Below are positions 16,959 through 25,662 of a stretch of 64,000 nt of DNA, piece after piece. How positions within the stretch are numbered: position 1 is the stretch's first letter; each line of letters opens with the position of its first letter. Under the pieces are notes generated by a model. The model was given only the letters and a program-made list of their open reading frames with translations. It made no database searches and was not told the DNA's origin. A program made the translations under genes and the position numbers. The DNA lies in assembly GCA_024638505.1 (NCBI GenBank), contig JAHEKE010000005.1, positions 1 to 64,000 of the forward strand, read 5' to 3'. This DNA comes from Gammaproteobacteria bacterium. Lineage in GTDB: Bacteria > Pseudomonadota > Gammaproteobacteria > Arenicellales > JAANXG01.

Positions 16959-17750
16959 CTAATGGCGCAACTCGTCGGGGATGTGGCACACTGGAATGGG
17001 CTCCATCTTGTGCCGGTTGGCACGGTGGAAACGACGATAGATCTCCAGGATCTCGCGCTGGCGCAGGTCAAGGCCCGCCTCCGGGGCACCGCTCTCGATA
17101 TGCGCCATGGCCCACTCGAGTTCGGGGTAGGAAGCACCGATCTGCTCCTCGTCCGTGCGGTTGTCCCCCCACAGCCCGTCAGTGGGGGGGGCCAGCATGA
17201 TGTCCTTGCTCACCCCCAGGGCCGCGCCGAGCGTATAGACCTCGGTCTTCACCAGATCCGCGATCGGGCTCAGGTCCACGCCGCCGTCACCATACTTGGT
17301 ATAAAACCCCACCCCGAAGTCCTCCACCTTGTTACCAGTTCCCGCTACCAGGCGCCGATTCAGAGCCGCGAAGTAGTAAAGTGTCGTCATTCTCAGGCGC
17401 GCGCGGGTGTTGGCCAGGGCCATGAAGCGCAGCTCCTCGTCGCCAGCGTCGGGCAGGGCCTGGATCAGGCCGTCAAACACTGACGTGAGCTGGACCTCGA
17501 CTGACTCGACGTTGGCAAACCGCGCCCTCAGGGAGTCGATATGCCCGCGGGCGCGGTTGACCTGCTTGGCCGCTTGGTGGATTGGCATTTCCACGATCGT
17601 CACTGCTTGCCCGGTGCGGGCCACCAGGGTTGAGGTGACCGCCGAGTCGATACCACCGGATACGCCGGCCACGAACCCCTCGGTGCCGGCTTTTTGAGAG
17701 TAACGGTTCAACCAATCGACGATATGTTGTATGACGCGCTCGGTCTGCAT
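16959..17750 (-). CDS. nadE: NAD synthetase
   Basis: A 263-residue NAD+ synthase that forms NAD from deamido-NAD, ATP and an amino donor. The pyrophosphatase loop SGGIDS is at 31-36. Other family features are GTGNKVED, the KYGDGGVD segment (deamido-NAD and ATP site) and LAPPTDGLWG. There is no N-terminal glutaminase (nitrilase) domain, so it is the ammonia-dependent short form. In the sequence, YGDGGVDLSPIADL and KTEVY are typical of the family. It lies at the boundary between the gene-poor accessory region and denser DNA. Confidence 0.93.
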   Translation of the reverse strand: MQTERVIQHIVDWLNRYSQKAGTEGFVAGVSGGIDSAVTSTLVARTGQAVTIVEMPIHQAAKQVNRARGHIDSLRARFANVESVEVQLTSVFDGLIQALPDAGDEELRFMALANTRARLRMTTLYYFAALNRRLVAGTGNKVEDFGVGFYTKYGDGGVDLSPIADLVKTEVYTLGAALGVSKDIMLAPPTDGLWGDNRTDEEQIGASYPELEWAMAHIESGAPEAGLDLRQREILEIYRRFHRANRHKMEPIPVCHIPDELRH

Positions 17751-18055
17751 CCCAAACTCTCACTGTTGTCGCGGAGGGCGGTATAGTGTCGCCGCGACGC
17801 CCAGATTTCAAGGTTCACGCAGTTGCATTAATGCAGGTCTCGCGCGCAACGTCAGCGGCTGCCACCGAGGCGACCAGCACAGCTGGGCCAAACTCCAGCG
17901 TGAATTTCATAGATGGTGGTCATTTCGTGGTCTTCCGCTTCCGGTCCGCAAGCTGATATAGCTGCTGCAACGCAGCAAGACTTAGGGTCAAGGTCCGCTC
18001 TAGACACCAAAGCAGCTTAATTACCTGAAGGCTGTCTTCTTCGACGCGCTTTCCG
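17751..18055. other. intergenic region with repeat copy C
   Basis: About 300 bases upstream of nadE and downstream of the MBL gene on the minus strand. They hold the repeat copy at 17951-17999 and otherwise nothing I can assign; the nadE promoter should lie here. Confidence 0.4.
17951..17999 (+). repeat. dispersed intergenic repeat, copy C
   Basis: AGCTGATATAGCTGCTGCAA and onward aligns with 12589-12636. Just before it, CTTCCGCTTCCGGTCCGCAA (about 17933-17952) matches the first block of copies A and B, so this copy joins both blocks. Confidence 0.55.
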
Positions 18056-18859
18056 CTAAGTTTGGTCAGGGAGCATTAGGGTTACTTTTCGGCCCTGCAC
18101 AGACATCAACACTCGTCCACGGAAGTGCTCCTTTAGAGAGTTGTCCACCCGGTGATCTACGCTGCAATGACCAGGACTGATTTGTGAAACGTTCATTTCA
18201 GTTAGCTCCTTGGCGACATGCTCCGTATCTTCTATTTCTCTTAACTTCAATCTCGCACCACCCGTATAGTGAAAGATTGGTTGTCCGATAATTTCAGTAG
18301 CCTTTTTTACGATTTTGGCAACGCCAGTATGTGAGCATCCTGTTAGCAGATAGGGACCTTGGTCAGTTCTCATCACTAGCGATAGCTCGTCACTAATCCC
18401 ACCAGTGGGTGAATCAGTATGGGTGCGTATTGCATAGAGATTAGGTGTGATACGTTCAAGATCCTCAAGTCGGATCACCGGACGATTATCGATTTCCTGC
18501 CCTGGAGCGGCATAGACCACAATATCTGGGTTGATTTTTCGAATATAGGATATGCCCCCAATGTGATCTGGATGATTGTGCGATAGCACTAATACATCAA
18601 TAGATTTAGGATCAATATCCGCAGTCTTCAGGTTTTGTTCGAGTGCTTTGGGCGTAACACCCGTATCAAACAAAACACTCGCGCCTTCAAAGCGAACAAA
18701 TACTGAATATCCAAACTCCTGTTGATAACCTTCTTCTGCTTCGAATGTAGTGTCCGTGATGACCTGATAATAATGCTCAGGTATAGCGAGGTTTTCTCCC
18801 CAAGCGCTCGGTCCTATGACCAAAGCTGTCGTAAGTAAACTCAACCATACTTTATGCAC
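18056..18859 (-). CDS. MBL-fold metallo-hydrolase, exported
   Basis: A 267-residue protein started at a GTG (18859), because GAGGAG lies 6 bases upstream and a signal peptide (residues 1-21, ending SAWG) then begins the protein. The metallo-beta-lactamase motif HNHPDH is at 94-99. Later ligands are in TGCSHTG and SPGHCS. The GCSHTG and GHC arrangement resembles the branch annotated as dihydropterin/methanopterin-related MBL proteins, but the true substrate is unknown. The frame is open upstream to 18991 without a signal-like start. Confidence 0.85.
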   Translation of the reverse strand: MHKVWLSLLTTALVIGPSAWGENLAIPEHYYQVITDTTFEAEEGYQQEFGYSVFVRFEGASVLFDTGVTPKALEQNLKTADIDPKSIDVLVLSHNHPDHIGGISYIRKINPDIVVYAAPGQEIDNRPVIRLEDLERITPNLYAIRTHTDSPTGGISDELSLVMRTDQGPYLLTGCSHTGVAKIVKKATEIIGQPIFHYTGGARLKLREIEDTEHVAKELTEMNVSQISPGHCSVDHRVDNSLKEHFRGRVLMSVQGRKVTLMLPDQT

Positions 18860-19040
18860 GATTTTCTCCTCGACTGTTCCTCCATGTGATGGTCTCGTTC
18901 TTTTGGAGTCGTATCTTACACCCACATACTTACTGAAACACGACGTGTCTTCGCTAGTATCAGCGACCGACTCCTTCATGCCCCTAGTCATCCAGTCAAG
19001 TAGTTTGTTGTGGAGCCAGGTTTTATGACTAGTTCTTGTG

Positions 19041-20255
19041 CTAACAATGGTGTTCGGAGCCCGTCACGCTGTATACAAACTCCTCAGCGATGATCTGCCC
19101 AATCAGCCGGCAGTCCTCGACACTGAAGCTTAAGGGAATTCTCATATCGCACAGCTTGTCTAAAACGGCGTCGGTTTGGGGCAGAGCCTGCGGTTCCACG
19201 TAACGCCAGGTGTCATGACGGCTGGTGTATGCTACCGGCTCGTGGCTGCCAAACCACTTCAAGTCCACGCCGCGAGCCTGGCATCGGGTAATGAAATCCT
19301 GCACGTTCTCCTTATCCAGTCCTTCGGCCAGGAACTGTATTGAGCTGCCGACATAAGTCTCTTTGGAGGGGCGTTGCGGCAGCACGACGCCATCGATATC
19401 CCGCAGCGCTGCCTCAACCGCGCGGTAACGCAAGTTCCACCTCTCGCGGTTCTTATCGAGTAGTTTGAGCTGCGGCCTTAAGATGGCAGCCCGTAGATTG
19501 TCCATGCGGCCGCTGTGGTTCGGGTTATCCAAGCGTGCATCGACAAAGGTCGAAGCATTTGGGACGGCGACGTGCCGACCATACAGCATGTAAGAACCGG
19601 AGCGAATAACGGCGTTGGCCATCAACGCGGAGTCGTCTGTGGTGATCAGACCACCCTCTCCTGAATTCAGATGTTTATAAGTCTGTGTACTGAAGCAGGC
19701 GGCCACGCCAAAGCTGCCGCTCTTGCGTTCACCCCAGTATGCTCCCATGGTGTGCGCGCAGTCTTCGATCAGTGCAACCCGATACTGCGTCAGCAAAGCC
19801 ACCAGCGCGTCCATGTCCACAATGTGGCCGCGCATATGCGATAACAGCAGCACCCGCGCACCGCTTTGCTGAATCTTGCGCTCAAGGTCGTTCAAATCGA
19901 TGACCAGGTTACGGGTGCACTCCACTAGTACGGGCCTGCCGCCGGCGTTGTTTATTGCGCCTGGAACTGGAGAAAGCGTGAAGCCGTTAGTCAAAACGGG
20001 TTCATTCGGTTGCAGGCCAAAACTTCGTAACACTATGTGCATGGCATAGCCGCCGGAAGCACAGGCCAGACAATATTTTGCGCCCATATAGGACGCAAAG
20101 TCGCTTTCCAGCAGAGCCGTCTCGGATACTTCACCATCAGCGATGTTGTACCGATGCAGGCGTCCTGAACGCATCACTTCTACTGCGCGTTCAATGGCAT
20201 CTTCGGGTATGGGTTCCTGCTGAGTGAAGGTGCCGCGAAATGTTTTGCGTACCAA
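19041..20255 (-). CDS. DegT/DnrJ/EryC1/StrS-family PLP aminotransferase
   Basis: A 404-residue protein with fold-type I aminotransferase features of the sugar aminotransferase (DegT) family. IEDCAHTMGAYW holds the aspartate that pairs with the cofactor nitrogen. STQTYKHLNSGEGG holds the Schiff-base lysine (about K194). GTFTQQEPIP at the N-terminus is typical. The TTG at 20255 is the best start: AAAGGAG lies 7 bases upstream. A GTG at 20294 would add 13 residues. It is divergent from the dimethylglycine dehydrogenase-like gene, so a shared control region and linked amine metabolism are plausible. Confidence 0.83.
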   Translation of the reverse strand: MVRKTFRGTFTQQEPIPEDAIERAVEVMRSGRLHRYNIADGEVSETALLESDFASYMGAKYCLACASGGYAMHIVLRSFGLQPNEPVLTNGFTLSPVPGAINNAGGRPVLVECTRNLVIDLNDLERKIQQSGARVLLLSHMRGHIVDMDALVALLTQYRVALIEDCAHTMGAYWGERKSGSFGVAACFSTQTYKHLNSGEGGLITTDDSALMANAVIRSGSYMLYGRHVAVPNASTFVDARLDNPNHSGRMDNLRAAILRPQLKLLDKNRERWNLRYRAVEAALRDIDGVVLPQRPSKETYVGSSIQFLAEGLDKENVQDFITRCQARGVDLKWFGSHEPVAYTSRHDTWRYVEPQALPQTDAVLDKLCDMRIPLSFSVEDCRLIGQIIAEEFVYSVTGSEHHC

Positions 20256-20638
20256 AGAATGACTCCTTTGCAATAGCATTAACAGATTGACCACAAAGTG
20301 ACAAAAGCATCAACGGTGCGGACCACCGCCCTGAATTGATCCAATATTCTGTCCTTTGATGACTGCCAGGTACGGTAATTCAGCCCTAGTTTTAGCACGG
20401 TGTGGCATAACCATCAAAGTTTGCCTGGTTAACCTTCTGCCGCTGCATCCTTGCCCCGTTTTCAGGCGCCGGCAGGGGCGGGGTGCGCCGGCGGAATGGT
20501 GGACATGGTTGCGGTCACAGCATGTGAGACAAGTATACGGACGAGCGCACGCAAATAGATTTACTGGGGAATGGTAAAAGCTGTGCGTGTACAGTTCTTC
20601 AATGCGATACTAAGAACAAACTGGCGATAGAAAAACGG
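20256..20638. promoter_or_regulatory. divergent intergenic region between aminotransferase and FAD/GcvT genes
   Basis: About 380 bases between two divergent genes, so both promoters should lie here. A GC-rich stem-loop, CGCCGGC (20467-20473) with GCCGGCG (20487-20493), has a 13-base loop. No T-run follows it, so it is not a classical terminator. I do not recognise a riboswitch. Confidence 0.4.
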
Positions 20639-23056
20639 ATGAAAACTCAGGCACGGGTAGTGGTCATAGGCGGTGGTATAGCAGGCTGCTCAACCCTGTA
20701 CCATCTTACGCGAGAGGGCTGGGCCGATGTGGTCCTGGTCGAGCGCGATGAGCTGACATCCGGTTCCACCTGGCACGCCGCGGCCCAGGTCACCCAGTTT
20801 GGCGCCAATCAAACCATGGTTGCGCTGAAAAAACACAGCATTGATCTGTATCGTGAGCTGGCAGCGGACCAAGATCATCCTATCGACTATCATATTACCG
20901 GCGGCATGCGACTGGCCCACACACCGGCACAGGTTGATACCTACAAGCACTTCATCGGCATGGCCAAAGCCATGCATGTCGAATTTGAATATATCGACGC
21001 CGCCGAGGTTGGCAAGCGCCACCCGCTGATTGATTCTACTGGTCTGCTGGGTGCCTGGTGGGACCCGCTGGATGGTGACATCGATCCAGCGGGGCTGACC
21101 TTCGCGCTGGCGCGGCGGGCACGGGCAGCCGGCGCCGAAGTTTATCGGTTCAATCCGGTACAAGACATCACCCGAAAGAGCAGCGGTGAATTCATCGTGC
21201 ACACGCAGAAAGGCGATCTCACTTGCGAGATCGTAGTTAACGCCAGCGGTTATCGGGTTAACGAAGTGGGCGCCATGCTTGGCGTATCCCACCCGGTGAC
21301 GTCGATGGAACACATGTATTTCCTTACCGATACCATTGCTCAGCTGGAGTCACTCGAATTCCGTGTGCCGATCATTCGCGATCCGGGAGACGATTTTTAC
21401 AGCCGGCAGGAAAAAAAGGGGCTGCTGGTCGGAGTATACGAACAGGGTTGCAGGACATTCGGCTTGAGCGGTATAGATCCGCACTTTACCAAGACACTCT
21501 GCCCGCCGGATCTTGATCGTTGTTTGCACAACATGGAAGGTATTTTCAGTCGATTGCCATGCCTGATGGACGCCGGTATACATACTGTGGTTAATGGACC
21601 GATTACTTACACTATTGACGGTGCTCCGCTGGTCGGCCCCATTCCAGGGTTGCCCAATGCTTATGCCTGCCTCGGCCTGCGCGCAGGCATAGGGGAGGGC
21701 GGGGGACACGGTAAAGCGCTCGCTGAAATAATCGTTCACGGTGAATGCGAGTGGGACGCATGGTTTCTCGATCCGCGCCGGTTTACGCGTTACGCCAATA
21801 CCGAGCACACGGCGCTTAAAGCCATAGAAGATTATCAGCGCGAATTTCACTATCACTTGCCGCATGAACACCGGCCGGCGGCCAGGCTGGCCCGGACCAC
21901 CCCGCTGTATTCGACCCTGGATCAGCTCAACTGCCAGTGGGGAACGGTCAATGGCTGGGAGCGTGCTTTGTTCTTCAAGCCTTATAAAGATTTTGTCGAC
22001 CAGCAAAGTTACCGTTTTACCCCTACTCTGGAAATTGTCGGCCAAGAAATCAAAGCGCTGACAGACGGTGTGGGCATGGCGGAAGTATCAGGGTTCAACC
22101 GCTTCGAGATCAGCGGCTCCGGTGCGGGCAAGATGCTGGATCATTTGATCTGCGGTGCCCTGCCGCGTGCTACAGGCAAAGTCAACCTGTGTTACTTACT
22201 GACTGAAAAAGGCAACGTTCTAGCCGAGGCGACAATCGCTAAGCTCGGTGAGGACAAATACTGGTACGGCTCGGCGGCGGGGGCTGAGTGGCACGACCGG
22301 GACTGGCTGAAGCGTTACCTGCCTCAGCAGGTAACGTTGACCGAAATGGCGGGCAGCCATACCACCCTGGTGGTTGCCGGGCCAAAGTCCCGTGAACTGC
22401 TGCAGTCGGTATCGCCTCGGTGCGACTGGTCGAAGGATGCGTTTCCGTGGATGCGGGCCAGACAGATGTATATCGGACACGCTGATGTCATGGCGATGAG
22501 CGTCAGTTTTTCAGGCGAGCTTGCCTATGAGCTGCACGTACCCAATGAGCGGCTCTATTTGGTATGGAAAATACTGAACGAAGCCGGTAAAGACTTCGGC
22601 TTAACTTACTTCGGTCTGTACGCCATGGAGTCCATGCGCCTGGAGAAAGGCTACCGTCACTGGAAAGCTGATTTAACCTATGAACGGAATCCGTTCGAAT
22701 CCGGTTTGGGTCGATTTGTGCAGCTCGACAAGCCTGATTTTGTAGGCAAAACCGCGCTGCAAAAGCAGGTTGCGCGGGGTGATACCGAGCTGTTCATATC
22801 CGTGACGGTGGACTGCGATATTGCCGCCGCGCACAGCGGGGATCCCGTTTTCTCGAAGAGCGGGCAGGTGGGCTCAGTTACCTCCGGCGGCTATGGGCAC
22901 CGCGTACAGAAGAACATTGCTCTCGCCTTCATGCAGCCCGACCAGGCACTGGATGGGACCAGGCTGCAGGTGGGGATACTGGGTGAGCGCTATGATGCCG
23001 AGGTGGCGGCGCTGTGCCGGTATGATCCTGAGAACCAACGCGTCCGATCGCTTTAA
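20639..23056 (+). CDS. dimethylglycine/sarcosine dehydrogenase-like FAD enzyme fused to GcvT
   Basis: An 805-residue protein. The N-terminal half (about 1-415) is a DAO-type FAD oxidoreductase with the dinucleotide motif VVIGGGIAGCS (8-18) and GSTWHAAAQ (42-50), whose histidine (H46) carries covalent FAD in dimethylglycine dehydrogenases. The C-terminal half (about 420-805) is a GcvT/aminomethyltransferase module that passes the released one-carbon unit to tetrahydrofolate. The likely reaction is oxidative N-demethylation of dimethylglycine, sarcosine or a related amine. Fifteen bases separate it from the MttB-type gene, so the two are probably one operon. Confidence 0.88.
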   Translation: MKTQARVVVIGGGIAGCSTLYHLTREGWADVVLVERDELTSGSTWHAAAQVTQFGANQTMVALKKHSIDLYRELAADQDHPIDYHITGGMRLAHTPAQVDTYKHFIGMAKAMHVEFEYIDAAEVGKRHPLIDSTGLLGAWWDPLDGDIDPAGLTFALARRARAAGAEVYRFNPVQDITRKSSGEFIVHTQKGDLTCEIVVNASGYRVNEVGAMLGVSHPVTSMEHMYFLTDTIAQLESLEFRVPIIRDPGDDFYSRQEKKGLLVGVYEQGCRTFGLSGIDPHFTKTLCPPDLDRCLHNMEGIFSRLPCLMDAGIHTVVNGPITYTIDGAPLVGPIPGLPNAYACLGLRAGIGEGGGHGKALAEIIVHGECEWDAWFLDPRRFTRYANTEHTALKAIEDYQREFHYHLPHEHRPAARLARTTPLYSTLDQLNCQWGTVNGWERALFFKPYKDFVDQQSYRFTPTLEIVGQEIKALTDGVGMAEVSGFNRFEISGSGAGKMLDHLICGALPRATGKVNLCYLLTEKGNVLAEATIAKLGEDKYWYGSAAGAEWHDRDWLKRYLPQQVTLTEMAGSHTTLVVAGPKSRELLQSVSPRCDWSKDAFPWMRARQMYIGHADVMAMSVSFSGELAYELHVPNERLYLVWKILNEAGKDFGLTYFGLYAMESMRLEKGYRHWKADLTYERNPFESGLGRFVQLDKPDFVGKTALQKQVARGDTELFISVTVDCDIAAAHSGDPVFSKSGQVGSVTSGGYGHRVQKNIALAFMQPDQALDGTRLQVGILGERYDAEVAALCRYDPENQRVRSL

Positions 23057-23071
23057 CACTTTCAAGCCAGG

Positions 23072-24619
23072 ATGAGCGAACCCGCTAAAAAAAGTCTGCG
23101 CCGGCGTGGCGGCATGAGCAGCCGCGAGGCCAAGCACGCCCTGCGCACCCGGCCGCCGGAATTCAACCCCTGCCCGCCCGGACCGGTCGGCGGTCAGTAC
23201 AAACCGCTCACAGAGGGGGACATCAGGCGGATCTACGACACATCGATCCGGATCCTGCAAGAAATCGGCATGGGAGAGTCGCCCAGGGTTTTGACCGAGC
23301 AGGCACTGAAGCGCGGGGCGCATCAAAATGAGCTGGGCCGTCTCTGCTTTCCCGGTAACATGGTTGAGGACATCATTGCCGGAGCCTGTAAGCAGTTTGT
23401 GTTTCACGGTCGTGACGCCAGGCACGATTTCGAACTGGGCGGTGATAAAGTTTACTTCGGAACCGGTGGTGCCGCGGTGCAGACTCTGGACCTCGATACG
23501 CAGCGGTATCGGCCGTCTACCCTCAGGGACTTGTACGATTTTACCCGCCTGGTTGATACGCTAAGCAACGTAAGCTGGTTTACGCGCTGCTGCGTTGCCA
23601 CCGATGTTCCCAATAATTTTGATCTCGATGTCAACACGGTCTATGCCTTGCTGTGCGGAACTGAAAAGCCCGTGGGCACCAGCTTCACTGTTGGTCGATA
23701 CGTTGATCCTATTGTCGATATGCTTGACTTGGTTGCTGGCGGCGAAGGCAAATTCAGCCAGCGCCCCTTTCTCAAGGCGCATCTCAGTCCGGTAATTTCT
23801 CCGCTTCGCTACGGTGAAGACGCGGTGCATGTTGCGCTGGCCTGCATCCGCCGCGGTGTTCCGATAAACAATATCGTTGCCGCACAGTGTGGCGCTACCT
23901 CACCCGCAACCATTGCCGGCATGCTCGCATCGACCGTCGCTGAGACGCTGGCTGCGTTAGTAATGGTGAACCTTTTTGCCCCCGGTTATCCGATGATTTT
24001 TTCCAATTGGCCGCTGGTGATCGATCTGCGGACCGGCGCATTCGCCGGAGGTGGGGGAGAGATTACTCTGTTGAACGCTGCCTCTGCCCAACTGTCCAAC
24101 TGGCTTGGCCTGCCTTCCGGTGTGGCATCAAGCATGGCCGACTCCAAGGCTGTCGATGCCCAGATGGGTGTTGAAAAAGCGTTGTCCTCCCTCGCCACCG
24201 GGTTGGCTGGTGCCAATATGGTGTATGAGTCATCCGGTATGATGGCCAGTCTTCTCGGTGCTTCTTTTGAGGCTTTTTTGATAGATGATGAGATGCTCGC
24301 CCATGTTTACCGCATCCTGCGCGGCGTTGAGGTTAACGAAGAGACGCTTGGATTCGACGCAATCCGCGAAGCCGTCACCGGCGAGGGCCACTTTCTCGGT
24401 GGAGCACATACCCTGAGCGCGATGCAGCGGGACCATTTTTATCCCAACCTGGCGGACCGCAGCGAGCCCAGAACCTGGGCACAGCAAGGTGCCCAGGATA
24501 TGTGGCAGCGCGCCCAGCACAAAGCGCGGGAAATTTTGCATACCCACTCGCCGAAATACATCGATGCAGCGGCAGATCGTAAAATCCGCCGTACCTTCAA
24601 TATATTATTATCAATATGA
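23072..24619 (+). CDS. trimethylamine methyltransferase (MttB) family protein, non-pyrrolysine
   Basis: A 515-residue MttB-superfamily protein. Family members move a methyl group from a quaternary or tertiary amine (trimethylamine, glycine betaine, carnitine) to a corrinoid protein. The ORF reads through without an in-frame TAG, so it belongs to the non-pyrrolysine group, like glycine betaine methyltransferase MtgB. The N-terminus is basic (LRRRGGMSSREAKH). It follows the FAD/GcvT gene closely, which suggests sequential demethylation of a betaine-like compound. No corrinoid protein or reactivase (RamA) gene is visible in this window, so the acceptor is unclear. Confidence 0.88.
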   Translation: MSEPAKKSLRRRGGMSSREAKHALRTRPPEFNPCPPGPVGGQYKPLTEGDIRRIYDTSIRILQEIGMGESPRVLTEQALKRGAHQNELGRLCFPGNMVEDIIAGACKQFVFHGRDARHDFELGGDKVYFGTGGAAVQTLDLDTQRYRPSTLRDLYDFTRLVDTLSNVSWFTRCCVATDVPNNFDLDVNTVYALLCGTEKPVGTSFTVGRYVDPIVDMLDLVAGGEGKFSQRPFLKAHLSPVISPLRYGEDAVHVALACIRRGVPINNIVAAQCGATSPATIAGMLASTVAETLAALVMVNLFAPGYPMIFSNWPLVIDLRTGAFAGGGGEITLLNAASAQLSNWLGLPSGVASSMADSKAVDAQMGVEKALSSLATGLAGANMVYESSGMMASLLGASFEAFLIDDEMLAHVYRILRGVEVNEETLGFDAIREAVTGEGHFLGGAHTLSAMQRDHFYPNLADRSEPRTWAQQGAQDMWQRAQHKAREILHTHSPKYIDAAADRKIRRTFNILLSI

Positions 24620-24717
24620 ATGTATTAGATGTATACCAGACGCTGGCGGTGAACAGTGAAAGCTAAATGGTGATGTTTGCTCCGTACCGTCAGCGCTTAG
24701 TCAGTGGATAAATAAAC

Positions 24718-24861
24718 GTGATATGTTTCCTTTACCCAAAGCTGTTCTTACTGCTGCTGCCAGTTTTTGCCCAAGGGGCAGGTGACACAGAAGCACGAGC
24801 AGAGTTGGTAACACCTAAAAAAATAGAGCGCAGTGCGCTTCGCTTGCGCTGCGTAGAATGA
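24718..24861 (+). CDS. possible 47-residue secreted peptide
   Basis: A small GTG-started frame gives a typical signal-peptide profile (MICFLYPKLFLLLLPVFAQG), then about 27 polar, mostly charged residues to TGA. It lies in the 258-base gap before the SDR gene and ends 16 bases before that gene's ATG. A TAA precedes it in frame. No ribosome site is evident and the tail overlaps a GCGCTTCGCTTGCGC inverted repeat, so it may be a chance frame or a leader. Confidence 0.25.
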   Translation: MICFLYPKLFLLLLPVFAQGAGDTEARAELVTPKKIERSALRLRCVE

Positions 24862-24877
24862 ACAGGAGCGTATCAGC

Positions 24878-25633
24878 ATGACGACAACACCTGTAGTCTT
24901 AGTAACCGGCGCCTCGGGGGGGATCGGACGGGCGTCGGCCATTGCATGCGCCGGCCGCGGCGCACGCATTGCGGTTCACTATAAGCAAAAGCGTGATGAG
25001 GCAGAGGCTACCTTGGCAGCGCTGCCGGGAGAGGGACATGCAGTTTTCCAGTGCGATGTAGCGCAGCCAGAGGACGCGCAAAAGCTGGCGAACGACGTGC
25101 ACCAGGCCATGGGGCCTATTGGCGTGCTGGTTAACAATGCAGGAATAGCAGAGCGGTCTCCATTCGAAGACCTCGACTACGAGCAGTGGCAGAGTTCGTG
25201 GCGCCGCGTGCTTGGCACCAATCTCTTTGGCCCTGCCAACCTGTCTTTCTGCGTCGCACAAGCCATGATGCAAAGCGGTGGCGGGCGTATAGTGAACGTG
25301 TCTTCACGCGGCGCATTTCGCGGCGAGCCGCAGATGCCGTGGTATGGCGCGAGCAAAGCGGGGTTGAATGCGATGGGGCAATCGATGGCCATTGCGTTGG
25401 CACCGCATAATGTTTTCGTCTATACGGTAGCCCCTGGCTTTGTTGCAACACCCATGGCAGAGAGCATCTTAAGCAGCCCAGAGGGTGAGGCGATAAGAGC
25501 ACAGAGTCCGCTTGGTCGAGTGGCTCAGCCTGCGGAGTTAGGAACCACCATAGCGTTTCTTGCACTCGATGCGCCCGAATTCCTGACCGGCTGCATCATC
25601 GACGTAAACGGGGCATCCTACCTGCGTACGTGA
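24878..25633 (+). CDS. SDR-family oxidoreductase
   Basis: A 251-residue classical short-chain dehydrogenase. TGASGGIG (10-17) binds the cofactor, NNAGIAE follows the fourth strand, and the catalytic set is seen in VNVSSRGAF and WYGASKAG (Tyr-X3-Lys). AGGAG lies upstream of the ATG. Function is carbonyl/alcohol redox with NAD(P), substrate unknown. It follows the MttB gene on the same strand after about 260 bases and is 27 bases upstream of the LolA-like gene, so it could be transcribed with either group. Confidence 0.87.
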   Translation: MTTTPVVLVTGASGGIGRASAIACAGRGARIAVHYKQKRDEAEATLAALPGEGHAVFQCDVAQPEDAQKLANDVHQAMGPIGVLVNNAGIAERSPFEDLDYEQWQSSWRRVLGTNLFGPANLSFCVAQAMMQSGGGRIVNVSSRGAFRGEPQMPWYGASKAGLNAMGQSMAIALAPHNVFVYTVAPGFVATPMAESILSSPEGEAIRAQSPLGRVAQPAELGTTIAFLALDAPEFLTGCIIDVNGASYLRT

Positions 25634-25662
25634 GCTAGATTGACAAATAAGCCTCAGGATTG

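Noticed and set aside
20467-20493. GC-rich stem-loop in the divergent control region as a riboswitch
   Set aside because: The stem is only 7 bp, and none of the conserved loops of glycine, SAM or cobalamin riboswitches is present.
23072-24619. Pyrrolysine-containing MttB
   Set aside because: No in-frame TAG occurs; the frame reads through, so it is the non-pyrrolysine type.
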